A stretch of 50,957 nt of DNA. Source: Legionella longbeachae (GTDB lineage: Bacteria; Pseudomonadota; Gammaproteobacteria; Legionellales; Legionellaceae). This document shows positions 8,165-18,000 of the stretch, piece after piece. Below the pieces are notes generated by a model. It did not search any database. It had not been told where the DNA came from and saw only the letters and a list, made by a program, of their open reading frames with translations. A program made the position numbers and the translations under genes. Position 1 is the first letter of the stretch, and every line of letters begins with the position of its first letter. Location: positions 1-50,957 of the forward strand of contig NZ_RXNW01000023.1 in NCBI RefSeq assembly GCF_004283175.1, given 5' to 3'.

Positions 8165-10144
8165 TTAAAAAAAAGAAAAGGTAAGTTCAGAACTTTGCTT
8201 TACTTTTAGAGGAGGTTCATGAATATCTTTAATATCATAAATTATCCTATCTTGTTTAACCCAGCGCTCGTCAAACCAGTGTACATAATCCATTACTTGG
8301 TATCCCATTTGTTTTAATTTGAAAATACCACGTTGTTGATATTTCCCTTTTTCTTCTTGAAATACTTCTGAGACACGCAGTAAATAAAATGGGTTATCAG
8401 GAACAGTTTCCATAGCCATTTTATAATGCTGATTAATATCAGGACTATTAATATTAAAAAAATCTTGTACATCGGCAAGTAAATAATGCGCTTTACCTAG
8501 TTTAATGCGCAGATGTTTATCTGCAGATCCTTCCAATAAACTAATTATCTCTTTCAATATCCTGATAAAAATAGAGATTTCTTGTTGGTGTGTGAGCTTA
8601 TGATCCTGGATGAAAGAGTGCTCTGAATACTGCATTGCAATTTTCTCTCTTAGCATATCCACTTGCCGCATCAAACCAGTGATAAGAGCATGTTTGTGAT
8701 AAGTTTGCTCTTCTTTTATATTCGAATTACATTCTCTAAGTAGCAAGAGCGCTTTGTGAATTGTTTTAATATCGCTTTCTTCTGGCTTATGTAGATCTGT
8801 ATCTGCATCAATTAATAATAAAGCATATAATCGTTTATGAGTGTATACATTTTCAAGGTTTTCCTCAGATGGATCGAGATGATAAGCAGCTTTTTTTAGC
8901 TCTAAACTTTGAAGATAGTGCTGTTCTGCCTCATGCCATTTTTTAGCATTTCTAAGAGGTTTGCCTTTTTCATAGGCTGTTTCAGCATTCAGGAAAAATT
9001 GATCAGCAAGCTCTTTTCGTTTAGGAGATGAAAAACGTTGTAAACAAGCATGTCTTTTGAAAATATCATAGGCTTGCATGTAATTATGTTCTTCAATTTC
9101 GAGATGAAATGCGGCAACAGGACTTAGCACTTCAATATTGGTACAAAATTGTTGTGCATTCTTATAGCGCATATTATCAATATGAAATTGAGCCATAATC
9201 GCTGATATTGGGGAGTCTTTTTGAATGAGTTCATTTCGTTCTATTTCTGGAATCTCTAATAAATATTTTAGAACTAATTTAGGATTGTTTGGTATTAAAA
9301 TTCCCAATAGGTTAAATGCTTCCTTATATTCTTTTTGTTTTAAATGATGCTTAACATAATTCTCAACATCTTGTCTGACAATTTCAGGGTCATAAACAAG
9401 TGCCCGTGCAAGATATTCAGGACGAGGATCTCTCCAAAATAATCGTAAAAGAAATGAAGGTTCTTCAATATTTTTAGCCTTACCCAAATAGTATTGAGCT
9501 GCCGCACGAGCATATTTACTCTTTGGTAAAAAGCTCTCCATTAATGCTTGATTCTTATCTAAAGCATTTAAAGTATCTGCGATTATACTGTCTTCTTGAG
9601 GATCGAATTGAGGTATAAGCTCCCATAAGTTCAATTTTATCCAGCTATCGCCATAACGATGATTGGAATACAGTCTTTGAAATGAGTCATTAAAGCTAAG
9701 ATACGGTTCAATATTAAAATATTCAGTGATTAACTTTTTTTGTAACCGGGCTGTAGTTTCATCATTGCGTTTCTGAAGGACCAGGGTACAAATTTCAGAT
9801 GGCAAAGAACCGTATTTTATTGACGAAAAATCAGGTTGATTAAGTTGTTTTACATACCCATAATAAGCGAGTTTATTTAAAATGAATAAGACTTTTTGTG
9901 GATGACAATTGTTACTAAAACCTAACCATCCTTTAAGTGATTGAAAAGCGTACATAAACCAGTTTGTCGGTCTTATTTCATAACCATTCGTATAGAGATA
10001 TTTTGCAGAGGACACTTTTTGCCATAATTGAGTATATTCAGTTTGATCAAGTTCAAACAGCTCAACATCAGGATAATACTCCATAACTCCATGTAGATTT
10101 TCAGGTATTCTGCGGCACAATTTAGTATTGAAGTAAAACATCAA
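8165..10144 (-). CDS. Helical-repeat (TPR-like) protein, putative effector
   Basis: This 659-residue protein is almost wholly alpha-helical. From about residue 170 onward it shows degenerate helix-turn-helix units of 30-40 residues with TPR-like spacing, for example YARAAAQYYLGKA, YKEAFNLLGILIPNNPKL, WHEAEQHYLQSLELKKAAYH and YKMAMETVPDNPFYLLRVSE. The repeat region is preceded by a 160-residue N-terminal domain (RRIPENLHGVMEYYPDVELF) that I do not recognise. There is no signal peptide. Such alpha-solenoid proteins bind other proteins and are common among Legionella Dot/Icm substrates, but direct evidence of secretion is absent. The start is weakly supported: there is no good Shine-Dalgarno before 10144, and a second Met directly follows. 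Confidence 0.55.
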   Translation of the reverse strand: MMFYFNTKLCRRIPENLHGVMEYYPDVELFELDQTEYTQLWQKVSSAKYLYTNGYEIRPTNWFMYAFQSLKGWLGFSNNCHPQKVLFILNKLAYYGYVKQLNQPDFSSIKYGSLPSEICTLVLQKRNDETTARLQKKLITEYFNIEPYLSFNDSFQRLYSNHRYGDSWIKLNLWELIPQFDPQEDSIIADTLNALDKNQALMESFLPKSKYARAAAQYYLGKAKNIEEPSFLLRLFWRDPRPEYLARALVYDPEIVRQDVENYVKHHLKQKEYKEAFNLLGILIPNNPKLVLKYLLEIPEIERNELIQKDSPISAIMAQFHIDNMRYKNAQQFCTNIEVLSPVAAFHLEIEEHNYMQAYDIFKRHACLQRFSSPKRKELADQFFLNAETAYEKGKPLRNAKKWHEAEQHYLQSLELKKAAYHLDPSEENLENVYTHKRLYALLLIDADTDLHKPEESDIKTIHKALLLLRECNSNIKEEQTYHKHALITGLMRQVDMLREKIAMQYSEHSFIQDHKLTHQQEISIFIRILKEIISLLEGSADKHLRIKLGKAHYLLADVQDFFNINSPDINQHYKMAMETVPDNPFYLLRVSEVFQEEKGKYQQRGIFKLKQMGYQVMDYVHWFDERWVKQDRIIYDIKDIHEPPLKVKQSSELTFSFF

Positions 10145-10240
10145 TTTTTATCCATAATGGAATCAATAAGATTCGTTCTAAATCCATTAATGGCTTTGGA
10201 TTAAGAAGTATAAATTGTCCTTTATTTTAAAATAATTACG

Positions 10241-10258
10241 CGATTATAATCGATTATG
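10241..10258. promoter_or_regulatory. Overlapping palindromes, possible operator
   Basis: CGATTATAATCG and ATAATCGATTAT are two perfect 12-base palindromes that overlap. They lie in the divergent gap upstream of the gene ending at 10144, and a related half site (ATAATCGATAA) occurs about 30 bases further on. The symmetry fits a dimeric regulator's binding site. No regulator is identified. Confidence 0.35.
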
Positions 10259-10301
10259 ATTAAGAATTGTATTCACCATCAACAATATAATCGATAAGAA
10301 T

Positions 10302-10496
10302 ATGAAGGATAAGCTTAACTTATTTGAGTATGAAAACCAGTTACTGAATCAGCAGGGGCGTAAACCAGCTTACACTCTGGCAAATACTCCATCAATCTAT
10401 TATTTCAGTGCTATGGACGTTCATCTGCAATCAAAATATAGAACCATCCAAGAATCAAGTGGAATAATGTTTAATTCCTGCTGTTCTTTGATCTAA
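10302..10496 (+). CDS. Doubtful small open frame
   Basis: A 64-codon frame (MKDKLNLFEYENQLL...) with ordinary amino-acid composition but no family resemblance and no clear ribosome-binding site. It could be a small gene controlled by the palindromic site just upstream, or a gene fragment. I give it low weight. Confidence 0.2.
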   Translation: MKDKLNLFEYENQLLNQQGRKPAYTLANTPSIYYFSAMDVHLQSKYRTIQESSGIMFNSCCSLI

Positions 10497-10689
10497 GAAA
10501 TATTTTAGAGCTCATTCGGATTATGGTTCCGATTTTATCACCAGAACCATATCACTTATTTTTAGATTGACCATTTTGTATTCGAATGTTAACCCCTCGT
10601 GACTTTGGGGCTGCTTTAAAGGAAGGGATAGAGGCTCATTTAATATAAAAATCCCTTAGCTTCAGTTTTATTTTGATAATCGATTAAAT

Positions 10690-10890
10690 TTAGGGCTTAG
10701 GTAATGACGGGTGTGACACATTTACACTCTTCTCTGCTTCAATCATATTATCGTAACTATTTATATTTTTTTCCTCGTGGGTAATTTTCTTTTCTTCGGT
10801 GGATTTTAATATCTTTTGAGACGTTTCAATAAAAGACCATTGTGTCCGGTTAATCTTGCTTTTTGGATCGTTAAATTTTTCTTTTGACAT
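10690..10890 (-). CDS. Small hydrophilic protein downstream of the zeta-toxin gene
   Basis: The 66-residue product is highly charged and hydrophilic, with repeated Lys/Glu/Ser/Asn and no Cys, and is probably disordered. A good ribosome-binding site (GGAGT seven to eight bases before the ATG at 10890) argues that it is translated. It lies 33 bases after the zeta-toxin-like gene on the same strand, so the two are probably co-transcribed. Possible roles are a small partner, antidote or metaeffector of the kinase, but nothing in the sequence shows which. Classical epsilon antitoxins are longer, helical and normally precede the toxin, so it is not a recognisable epsilon. Confidence 0.5.
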   Translation of the reverse strand: MSKEKFNDPKSKINRTQWSFIETSQKILKSTEEKKITHEEKNINSYDNMIEAEKSVNVSHPSLPKP

Positions 10891-10923
10891 TATGTTACTC
10901 CATAAAAGGCATTATTAAATATT

Positions 10924-12693
10924 TTAATAAGATTTAATTTGTAATGCTACATTTTCGTTTGGTTCACTCACTACAAGACTAAAATTTTGCTCAATCAATG
11001 GACTAAAATAATCTTCAATTGAACGAATCTCGTCATTGGTATACAGAGCTTCATGTGGTTTTGCTTTAGAATTAATCGTTTCCTTTTTAATCCAATCTTG
11101 CATCATTTGTTCATCATAAATTTTAATTTCTTTGCTTTGCATGTTGATTGTAGCAAACAGAGTATGAGCCTTATCTTTGGTTTGATCAAACATGGTCACT
11201 TCTATATCTGACCCTATCAATTCCGGTTGACTCAACGATCTTATCAAGGCTCCAGGTACTGCCTGGTGAGAATGCAGCAGTGCCTCTGTATGTTCAAATC
11301 GACCAGTTTTCTCGCCTCGTTGTGCTGCTCGCTCAAGGGAAACAGTGACATCTGTAGAAACAGCAACAACAATTATTTTTCCATAACGTTCATTTGCTTC
11401 TTTAAGCTCAGCAGGCTTTAGTTGGGTTTGATCAAGAAGAAAATGGGGATATCCACCCGATTGAAGGCCTTTTTTTGCAATAAGTTTCATTGTCCGTTCT
11501 GTAATCATCTTAGCTTCATCGTAAGTATATTGAGAATATCTCTTCGGATCTTTGGGCGTGAGCAGAAAAGATCTAAGTCTATCAGTATTTTGATGCACTA
11601 ATTGATTCCATAAAACAGGGACAGATGGACCATTTTCAAGACCCTGTGCCACGAGTTTAAGCGAGGTGCTTTTTCCAGAAGCTATTCCACCCGTAGAGAA
11701 TATTGCTATAGCTTCCTCTCTTGCAACATACTCTAGTTTATCTAATTTGTTTTTAGCACAAAGAGCGTCAATTGATTTTTCCACCTCCGGTTCAATTATT
11801 TCTCGTGCTTTATTATTATAAATCAATGCTATCCCTCGCTGAATGCATACTGATATGAGTAACTCATTATTTGACTTCCAGGGTTCCATTTTTGAAAGGT
11901 CTGTATAATATTTTTGCAGCGCATTTAACTCATAAGAAGAAATAAAAGGATATTCTTGTTGCAATATGTCATGCGCTAAATCATTAAATAATTGGGTAAC
12001 TCCCGATAATGTATTTTTATAGAGTTCCTGACATTTTTCCTCTACAGCAATGTCTGTTCCATTTTTTTTAAGTTTTCCTTTTACCAGTGTAAAAGCATTC
12101 CAAAAGGTTTCTTGATCATCGTCAACGTTTTTATCTAATTTTATCTTTGCCTGTAATTGAGCGAGGATCTCATGATCAATAAAGTTTTCTGGAAGTAAGC
12201 AGACTAAATTGCTAACAAATTCTTTGGGAAAAGCAATAATGGTTTGATCTAATAAATCAAGAGACTCTCTTTGGAAAGAATGAGTCAAGATTGAAAAGTC
12301 ATCTGATTTAACTTGCTTTTTTGAATTAATCCTTTCCTTAAGATCAATCTTTGGAACAAATAAACCCGGCCTATAAGATTCTTGATAAATTTTAAATTGG
12401 CTATCATTGTCAGGTTGCGGAGGTTGTTCCTCTTTAAATTTCTGTAAATCACCTTTCATCTGTTTACCATGTTCCATTTTTAAGTGATCAACGAAGCTCT
12501 GTATTTTTCTGACATATTCTGTATCTTGTTTATGTGTTTTATGTGCTAAGTATTCTTCTCCAGATATAATTGCCTGTTTAGGGTTTGTTTTACTTAATTC
12601 TTCAAGTTGCTGTGCTACCCTAAATATAGGAACAGAAACCCTTTCGAATCCCATATCAGACAATACTCGCCACATTGGTTTTATCTTGCCCAT
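10924..12693 (-). CDS. Zeta-toxin-type P-loop kinase, putative effector
   Basis: The 589-residue protein has a helical N-terminal half without a recognised family and a C-terminal P-loop domain of zeta-toxin type. The Walker A is GGIASGKS at about residues 335-342, followed by LVAQGLENGPSVPVLWNQLV and a strand HFLLDQTQ, then IIVVAVSTDVTVSLERAAQR with a downstream RSL basic segment. Zeta toxins phosphorylate UDP-N-acetylglucosamine. Related enzymes in Legionella occur as Dot/Icm substrates. The long N-terminal extension and the absence of an upstream epsilon antitoxin point to an effector rather than a plasmid-type addiction module (inference). The small gene at 10690-10890 follows it. The ribosome-binding site is poor. 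Confidence 0.65.
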   Translation of the reverse strand: MGKIKPMWRVLSDMGFERVSVPIFRVAQQLEELSKTNPKQAIISGEEYLAHKTHKQDTEYVRKIQSFVDHLKMEHGKQMKGDLQKFKEEQPPQPDNDSQFKIYQESYRPGLFVPKIDLKERINSKKQVKSDDFSILTHSFQRESLDLLDQTIIAFPKEFVSNLVCLLPENFIDHEILAQLQAKIKLDKNVDDDQETFWNAFTLVKGKLKKNGTDIAVEEKCQELYKNTLSGVTQLFNDLAHDILQQEYPFISSYELNALQKYYTDLSKMEPWKSNNELLISVCIQRGIALIYNNKAREIIEPEVEKSIDALCAKNKLDKLEYVAREEAIAIFSTGGIASGKSTSLKLVAQGLENGPSVPVLWNQLVHQNTDRLRSFLLTPKDPKRYSQYTYDEAKMITERTMKLIAKKGLQSGGYPHFLLDQTQLKPAELKEANERYGKIIVVAVSTDVTVSLERAAQRGEKTGRFEHTEALLHSHQAVPGALIRSLSQPELIGSDIEVTMFDQTKDKAHTLFATINMQSKEIKIYDEQMMQDWIKKETINSKAKPHEALYTNDEIRSIEDYFSPLIEQNFSLVVSEPNENVALQIKSY

Positions 12694-12828
12694 TACTGAT
12701 TATATGTTAGTCAATATAGTTAAATATTAATGCATTATGGTTCATAATTCAAACAATAAAATTAAAATTAAATCAGTCTTTGCTCTATTGAAAGAAAAAT
12801 TCCTCTTTTTAGTTTCCTCTCGCTGAAA

Positions 12829-12854
12829 ATTAAATTTCAGTAGAGTGGCAAAGA
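12829..12854. promoter_or_regulatory. Small hairpin in the divergent promoter region
   Basis: CTGAAA-attaaa-TTTCAG, with imperfect outer pairing (CTCT/AGAG), lies between the divergent zeta-toxin and CNB-CPBP genes. This 333-base gap holds no gene. The hairpin could be an operator or a 5' UTR structure. Confidence 0.25.
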
Positions 12855-12959
12855 TAAATACTTAAGTTGTAAATGATATCACTCAACGTTTTGTGTTTGT
12901 GATAGAGGGACTTTAGCTGTTAGATATTTCTATTTTAAAGCCGGAGACGAGCAAATCGT

Positions 12960-12989
12960 TTGCGCAACTGAATCTATTGATTATATACT
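12960..12989 (+). promoter_or_regulatory. Possible sigma-70 promoter for the CNB-CPBP gene
   Basis: TTGCGC, an 18-base spacer, then TATACT, ending 37 bases before the ATG at 13027. The hexamers are a moderate match. No transcription data are available. Confidence 0.35.
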
Positions 12990-13026
12990 TTCTTGTACAT
13001 CTTCACTGAAAATAGGATAAAATTCA

Positions 13027-14199
13027 ATGGAATGGAATAAAGAAAAAATCCAAATCCTACTTCAACAGCATCCTCTTTTCTCAGAGCTACAATTAGACAT
13101 CATTGAACAACTTGCTGAACAAGCTCAAATTCGCACCCTCGAGCCAAGCCAATTTCTCTTTAAACAAGGCGCGCTAGACGAGGATGCATTTTATTTAATT
13201 CTTTCAGGTGAAACTGAAGTTTTACAGGAAAAAACTACTTCGGTAGTATTAAATGTCCTTAAACCTGGAGTTGTATTAGGAGAAAATGCTTTTTGGGGAG
13301 AAAGGGAGCGCCTTGCCTCAATTCGCGCTAAGACTAAATCCGAGTATTTAGTTTTGCTATGTCATGTGGTGCAGCATTTGCTTGAAAAAAATTATTCAAG
13401 TGTAACCTCCTTCATTCGCAAATTACATGCTCAGACACTGAAACATTTAGTGGATATGAATCAATCATATGAAAAATCGTTAGAAGATCAAAGAGAAGCA
13501 GGATATTTTATTGTTAGCTTGGTATCCTTTTTAAGTATTTATTCTGTTGCCACACCTATTTTGCAAGAGCTAGCTACAAAAATTCCTACAACTTATATTT
13601 CCACAGGGTTAATTATTGTAGGTATGTTATTTTTAGTTACTCGAATGACTTATGTAGGGATGCCTTTATCTCATATTGGAATAACAAGAAGTAATTTAAA
13701 GAAGAGCCTATTGCAATCTTTTTTTCTTTCCTTAGCCATTATAGCCCTCTTAATCGTTCTAAAAATGTTCCTACTTTACATTGCCCACTTATTTGGAGAT
13801 AAATTATCCTTTTATAAAAGTGTGCAAAAAAATCAGTTATTTTATACTTATCCAGAGAGAATGTTCGATAAATATGGATTGGTTTTAAGTAATGCTGATG
13901 TAATTTTTTTTGCTGTACTCTATACCATTCATGCCTTTTTCCAGGAATTATTGGCAAGAGGGTCATTGCAAGGGATGTTCACCCGTTTTCTACCTTATAA
14001 AAACAATACAGTTCCTTCTATTGTTTTAGCCAGTTTAATTTTTTCCGCAGCACACGTTTATCATAGCACCTGGGCAGTTGGAGCTGTTTTCGTTCCTGGT
14101 TTATTGATGGGGTGGTTGTATTCCAAACAACAAAATATTTTTGGGGTCTCCTTGTTTCATATCATGATTGGCTTGGGATTTTTCTTATTCATAGGCTGA
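13027..14199 (+). CDS. Cyclic-nucleotide-binding domain fused to a CPBP/CAAX-type membrane protease
   Basis: The 390-residue protein has two parts. Residues 1-125 form a cNMP-binding (CRP-like) beta barrel: FSELQLDIIEQLA, FKQGALDEDAFYLILSGETE and a phosphate-binding-cassette-like LGENAFWGERERLASIRA (about 84-101). A short linker leads to about six to eight membrane segments (from residue 160) with the CPBP/Abi protease motifs: QELLARG at 306-312 (the family motif is E-E-x3-R), FSAAHVYH with His343, and LFHIMIG with His378. CPBP members include Rce1-like CAAX proteases and bacteriocin-immunity proteins. The layout suggests a membrane protease whose activity is set by a cyclic nucleotide, which is inference. 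The first Glu of the motif is Gln here, so catalysis needs testing. AGGAT precedes the ATG. Confidence 0.75.
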   Translation: MEWNKEKIQILLQQHPLFSELQLDIIEQLAEQAQIRTLEPSQFLFKQGALDEDAFYLILSGETEVLQEKTTSVVLNVLKPGVVLGENAFWGERERLASIRAKTKSEYLVLLCHVVQHLLEKNYSSVTSFIRKLHAQTLKHLVDMNQSYEKSLEDQREAGYFIVSLVSFLSIYSVATPILQELATKIPTTYISTGLIIVGMLFLVTRMTYVGMPLSHIGITRSNLKKSLLQSFFLSLAIIALLIVLKMFLLYIAHLFGDKLSFYKSVQKNQLFYTYPERMFDKYGLVLSNADVIFFAVLYTIHAFFQELLARGSLQGMFTRFLPYKNNTVPSIVLASLIFSAAHVYHSTWAVGAVFVPGLLMGWLYSKQQNIFGVSLFHIMIGLGFFLFIG

Positions 14200-14254
14200 C
14201 AATGACTGTAGCTTCAGGGGGGTCTAGCATATGCCTATAATAATTCACACCAAA

Positions 14255-14308
14255 CTCTTTTGGGGCTAAAGTGTTGCCTATGCCTTCAATATAATTTGCA
14301 ACCAAGGT
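14255..14308 (+). repeat. Dispersed repeat, left half (second copy at 29051)
   Basis: CTTTTGGGGCTAAAGTGTTG followed by CCTATG and TATAATTTGCAACCAAGGT aligns with 29051-29104 with scattered mismatches. The wording resembles the ends of IS481-type elements as I remember them; this is a weak attribution. It lies in the gap before the IS4 fragment. Confidence 0.5.
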
Positions 14309-14392
14309 ATTCGGATCCTTCTATTGTTTCACTATAAATGAATAGCTCCCTTAAGTGATTTTGCAAATAAAGTCGTTAACTTTTTAAAATTC

Positions 14393-14680
14393 ATGATCCA
14401 ATCTTACGGTCGAGGCATAAATGCTTCTCTTTCATCCAATAATGACAAAAATTCGTTTTTTGTTAGAGCGAGCCATAATCGAAAACTGGAAGGAAGTCGC
14501 CGATATTTATTTCAAATGTTACCTTCTGCAACAATCTTAGCTACTTATGCAATTGAAATAGTTCAAAAAGCAAATAGAAAGAAACGCCAAGTGATGCTTG
14601 AATTAAAACCAGCACCCGTTACTTTCTTACCATCTGAAAGGACTGGAAAAGCAGCGTGGCCTAGTATCTGGAAAGGATGA
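14393..14680 (+). mobile_element. IS4-family transposase fragment
   Basis: The fragment encodes NSFFVRASHNRKLEGSRRYL then LATYAIEIVQKANRKKRQV, LELKPAPVTFLP and TGKAAWPSI. These are the central conserved blocks of IS4-family (Tn5/IS50-like) transposases, including the R-A-x-x-x-R segment near the second catalytic region. Only about 95 residues remain out of more than 400; both the N-terminal and C-terminal parts are gone. It abuts an oppositely oriented integrase fragment. Confidence 0.75.
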
Positions 14681-14754
14681 TTCCGTTTACAAGAGCGAGT
14701 TGAAGGGCTTAGGATAGCTACCGAGTTGATCGAGATGCGAGCAAGAGACAACTC

Positions 14755-15052
14755 AATTGGTGTGGAGCCTAATTTCGTCCCATTTTAACTGCGTCAGATT
14801 GGCTTCACAAACATCTGTCGCGAATGTAAATGCTGACATATCTTATAAATGTTTTGACAGCTCTTTTAGCAAGCAGTTAGCCTCATGTTTTGTAAGCCAG
14901 CGTATATACTTATTTTCAACTTTTCTCATTCGAATAGCAGCAATTGATTCAAGACAACCCCACTCTTTTTGAGCGGGGTTTAAAATGGCTCGAATTAAAT
15001 CCAGAATTCGTTTCAATGTGGTAAGTGCTCTAGGCCAACCGGGGTAACACAT
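14755..15052 (-). pseudogene. Tyrosine-recombinase (phage integrase) fragment
   Basis: The minus strand reads TTLKRILDLIRAILNPAQKE, then a WGCLES segment, RWLTKHEANCLLKELSKHL, a TAA stop, and in the same frame DMSAFTFATDVCEANLTQLK and WDEIRLH. This matches the core-binding domain and the start of the catalytic domain of phage-type integrases (…RWLTxEEAxRLLxxLPxHLxDMxxFALATGLRxSNVxxLxW…). The arginine of the usual G-L-R motif is lost (DVCEAN), a stop interrupts it, and the C-terminal catalytic half with H-x-x-R and Tyr is absent. It is therefore dead. It probably marks a former integrative element near the ankyrin-like gene that follows. Confidence 0.7.
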
Positions 15053-15061
15053 TTTGCCAAC

Positions 15062-18000
15062 TCAGAGGGTGTGGTGGTTCATTACATTAGAACCAAACTC
15101 CGGTTGCCTATCATTTTGATGTTGGCAAGGAGACCCAAAGAATCGATTTGGATTTTGTGCGGTAGGTTCAGAGGTATTCTCTGCTTCATTTATCCTGGAA
15201 AAATAATCTACCATCAGCCCGCCGTGTTTAAATAGATGCAAGGAGGCAGATGATGTCGCTAGAAAAGCTTCATCGACTTTAAAAACAAGTCTTAAATCTC
15301 CTGAGAAGGACGAGCCGTATTTGTTCGATAAATAGTGCTTAAATTGCAGTTGTTGTTCCTCATTAACATTTAGGGTTTTAATGAGATTAATGTCCTCTTG
15401 TGTTAGCTCTTCTCCCTCAATACCTTTGTCCCAGGCTTGTTTAAGAGCCAAGCGATTTTCTGGATGAATATTTTTTTCAAAGTGGGCTTTAAGAAACTCA
15501 TTGATTTCTGTTTTGATGATGTCTTCAGTCAGGATTTTCAGTAATGGATGGCCAAGGACTGATTGAAATAAACGACGTTTCACCCCGGAAAAACAACTGG
15601 GTCGATCTGCTTCAAGGTCATCATAATGCTCTTGCACGCCATTTTTCAGTTTACTTTTGTCCCAATTGTGCGCACGGCCCAGATGTGCCAACTCATCGAT
15701 AAAATGCGCCAATCGTGTCGCGAAGGTAAATCCATCGATGCATGGAGCAAGCTCATCAATTGCTGCCAAATATAAAATGCCTATGAGTGATTGATATTCT
15801 TCAAAGGTAGACCAGCGTTCTGTGTGTTCCTCATTGATGTAAACATAACCGGCATCTTCATGCATCCAGTGATTAGGTTTGGAAATATAACGCCATGCAG
15901 TGTGCGGTTTGTTTTGATAGTACGCTTTCAATGCGTTTTCTCTTTGCTGGGTCGTTAACGAGAGTGCAGCAAAATCATGCCAGCATAGCGGTAAATGTAT
16001 CGACTCATTTTTGGTCGCTAAGACAGCGGGATTGGCTCTATAATGAGATTCCAGGGTGTAACGCAAATCCCCAAGTATAGCAGAGGCTCCAGCTTGCTTT
16101 AATAGAGGCTCATAACGCTCGATTGCTGCATGAAGCCGTTTTTGCTCTCCTTGAGTTAAAGCGGTCATCGATGATTCAGTATCTGCGGCAAGTTCCCTTA
16201 AATCGACTCCTTCTTGTTGCTCATCCTGATAAAAGTTGTTTTGCTGGGCTAACTCTCGTACTGCAGGGATATTTAGTAAAAGCGTGGCGGCATCTCGGTT
16301 ACCCAATGATAAAGCAAGCCGTAACAGTTCATTGGGTTGATTGAGGGTAATGGCCGTATGTGCCAATGCTTTAATTGAAGGAATCTCCAATAAATAGCGC
16401 AAGTCCTCTATTAAACCTGCGTCATTGCGGCGAATAAGGTTGCGAGCAACATAAAATAATAACCTTGCCTCCTCAGTCGAGGTCACATCAAAGACTGCAT
16501 CTTGGTCATGTGTTTGCATTTGTTGTTGGCGTGCACGGAGCGCCGTTAGTTTATTTTCAATAAAAGGGGTAACATGAGATTGCTGAGATTCATATTGGTG
16601 GGATTCTGTATAGGAAAATACCGCAGCATGGTTCAATAAGTGGTTAGTAACATCAAAATGCCCATTTTGTACCGCATGTCGAAAAGCATAGAAATCTTCT
16701 TCCACAATCATTTGTTGCAGGGTTTCTGGAGAGGATTTCTCCTCTAAATAGTGAAGAATATCAAGATGCCCGTTTTTTGCTGCATATCGAAAAGCATAGA
16801 AGTTTTGTGCAGCAATCATTTTTTGTAGGGTTTCTGAAGAAGACTTTTCTTCCAGATAGTTAAGAACATCAAGATGCCCCCTTTCTGCTGCACCCATAAA
16901 AGCATAGAAGTTCCGTGCAGCAATCATTTGTTGTAGGGTTTCTGGAGACGACTTTTTTTCCAGATAGTGAAGAATATTAAGATGACCACTTGCTGCTGCA
17001 TATCGAAAAACACCGTAATTTAGTGCCGTAATCACGTCTTGCCGGGTTTCTGAGGACGACTTTTTTTCCAAATAGAGAAGAACATCAAGATGCCCCCATT
17101 CTGCTGCAGCCATAAAAGCATAGAAGTTCTGTGCAGCAATCATTTGTTGTAGGGTTTCTGGAGAAACTTTTTCTTCTAGATAGTGAATAATATCAAGATG
17201 GCCACCCATTACTACAGATATAAAAACAATGAAATTATCTACAGCAATCATTTTTTTCAGGGTTTCTGAAGACGACTTTTTTTCCAAATAGCGAAGAATC
17301 TCAAGATGCCCTCTTGCTGCTGCATATCTAAAAGCATCGTAATTTCGTGCAGCAATCATTTTTTTCAGGGTTTCTGAAGACGACTTTTCTTCCAGATAAT
17401 GAAGAATATTAAGATGGCCGTTTATTGCTGCACTCAGAAAAGATTGGTAATTGTCTGCAGCAATCATGTCTTGCAGGATTTTTGGAGAAGTTTTTTCTTC
17501 CAAATAGCGAAGAATATCAAGATGCCCACTTTTTGCTGCACCTATAAAAGCAGCATAATTTTGTGCGGCAATCATGTCTTGCAAGGTTTTTGGAGAAGTT
17601 TTTTCTTCCAAATAGCGAAGAATATCAAGATGCCCACTTGCTGCTGCACCTATAAAAGCATCGTAATTTCGTACAGCAATCATCTCCTGCAGGGTTTCTG
17701 GGGGAAATTTTTCTTCCAAATAGTGAATAATATCAAGATGGCCTTTTGCTGCTGAAACTCTAAAGGCAATGAAATCATATACAGCAATAATGTCTTGCAG
17801 GATTTCTGAACACGATTTTTCTTCCAAATAGTTAAAAATATCAAGATGGGCGTATCCTGCCGCACATTGAAAAGCTTCGAAATCATCTGCTTCTATTAAC
17901 CAGGGATGGGAAGATGGCTCTTCAGGATCTATAACACTTATGACTGACTTAAGGATATAAAGAAAACCACATGCTGCAGCTCTTTTTATTCTTAATTGAT

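Noticed and set aside
10690-12693. Classical epsilon/zeta toxin-antitoxin operon
   Set aside because: No epsilon-like gene precedes the kinase, and the small downstream gene does not resemble epsilon.
14563-14751. 62-codon minus-strand frame across the IS4 fragment
   Set aside because: Antisense of recognisable transposase sequence; no family resemblance or start signals of its own.
17399-17755. 118-codon plus-strand frame inside the ankyrin-like gene
   Set aside because: It is the antisense shadow of the 108-bp repeats, which repeat in every frame. It has no start signals and its Phe/Cys-rich composition is artefactual.
16625-17890. Regular repeats that could suggest a CRISPR array
   Set aside because: The units are contiguous, 108 bp long and coding, with no unique spacers. 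No cas genes are present anywhere in the window.
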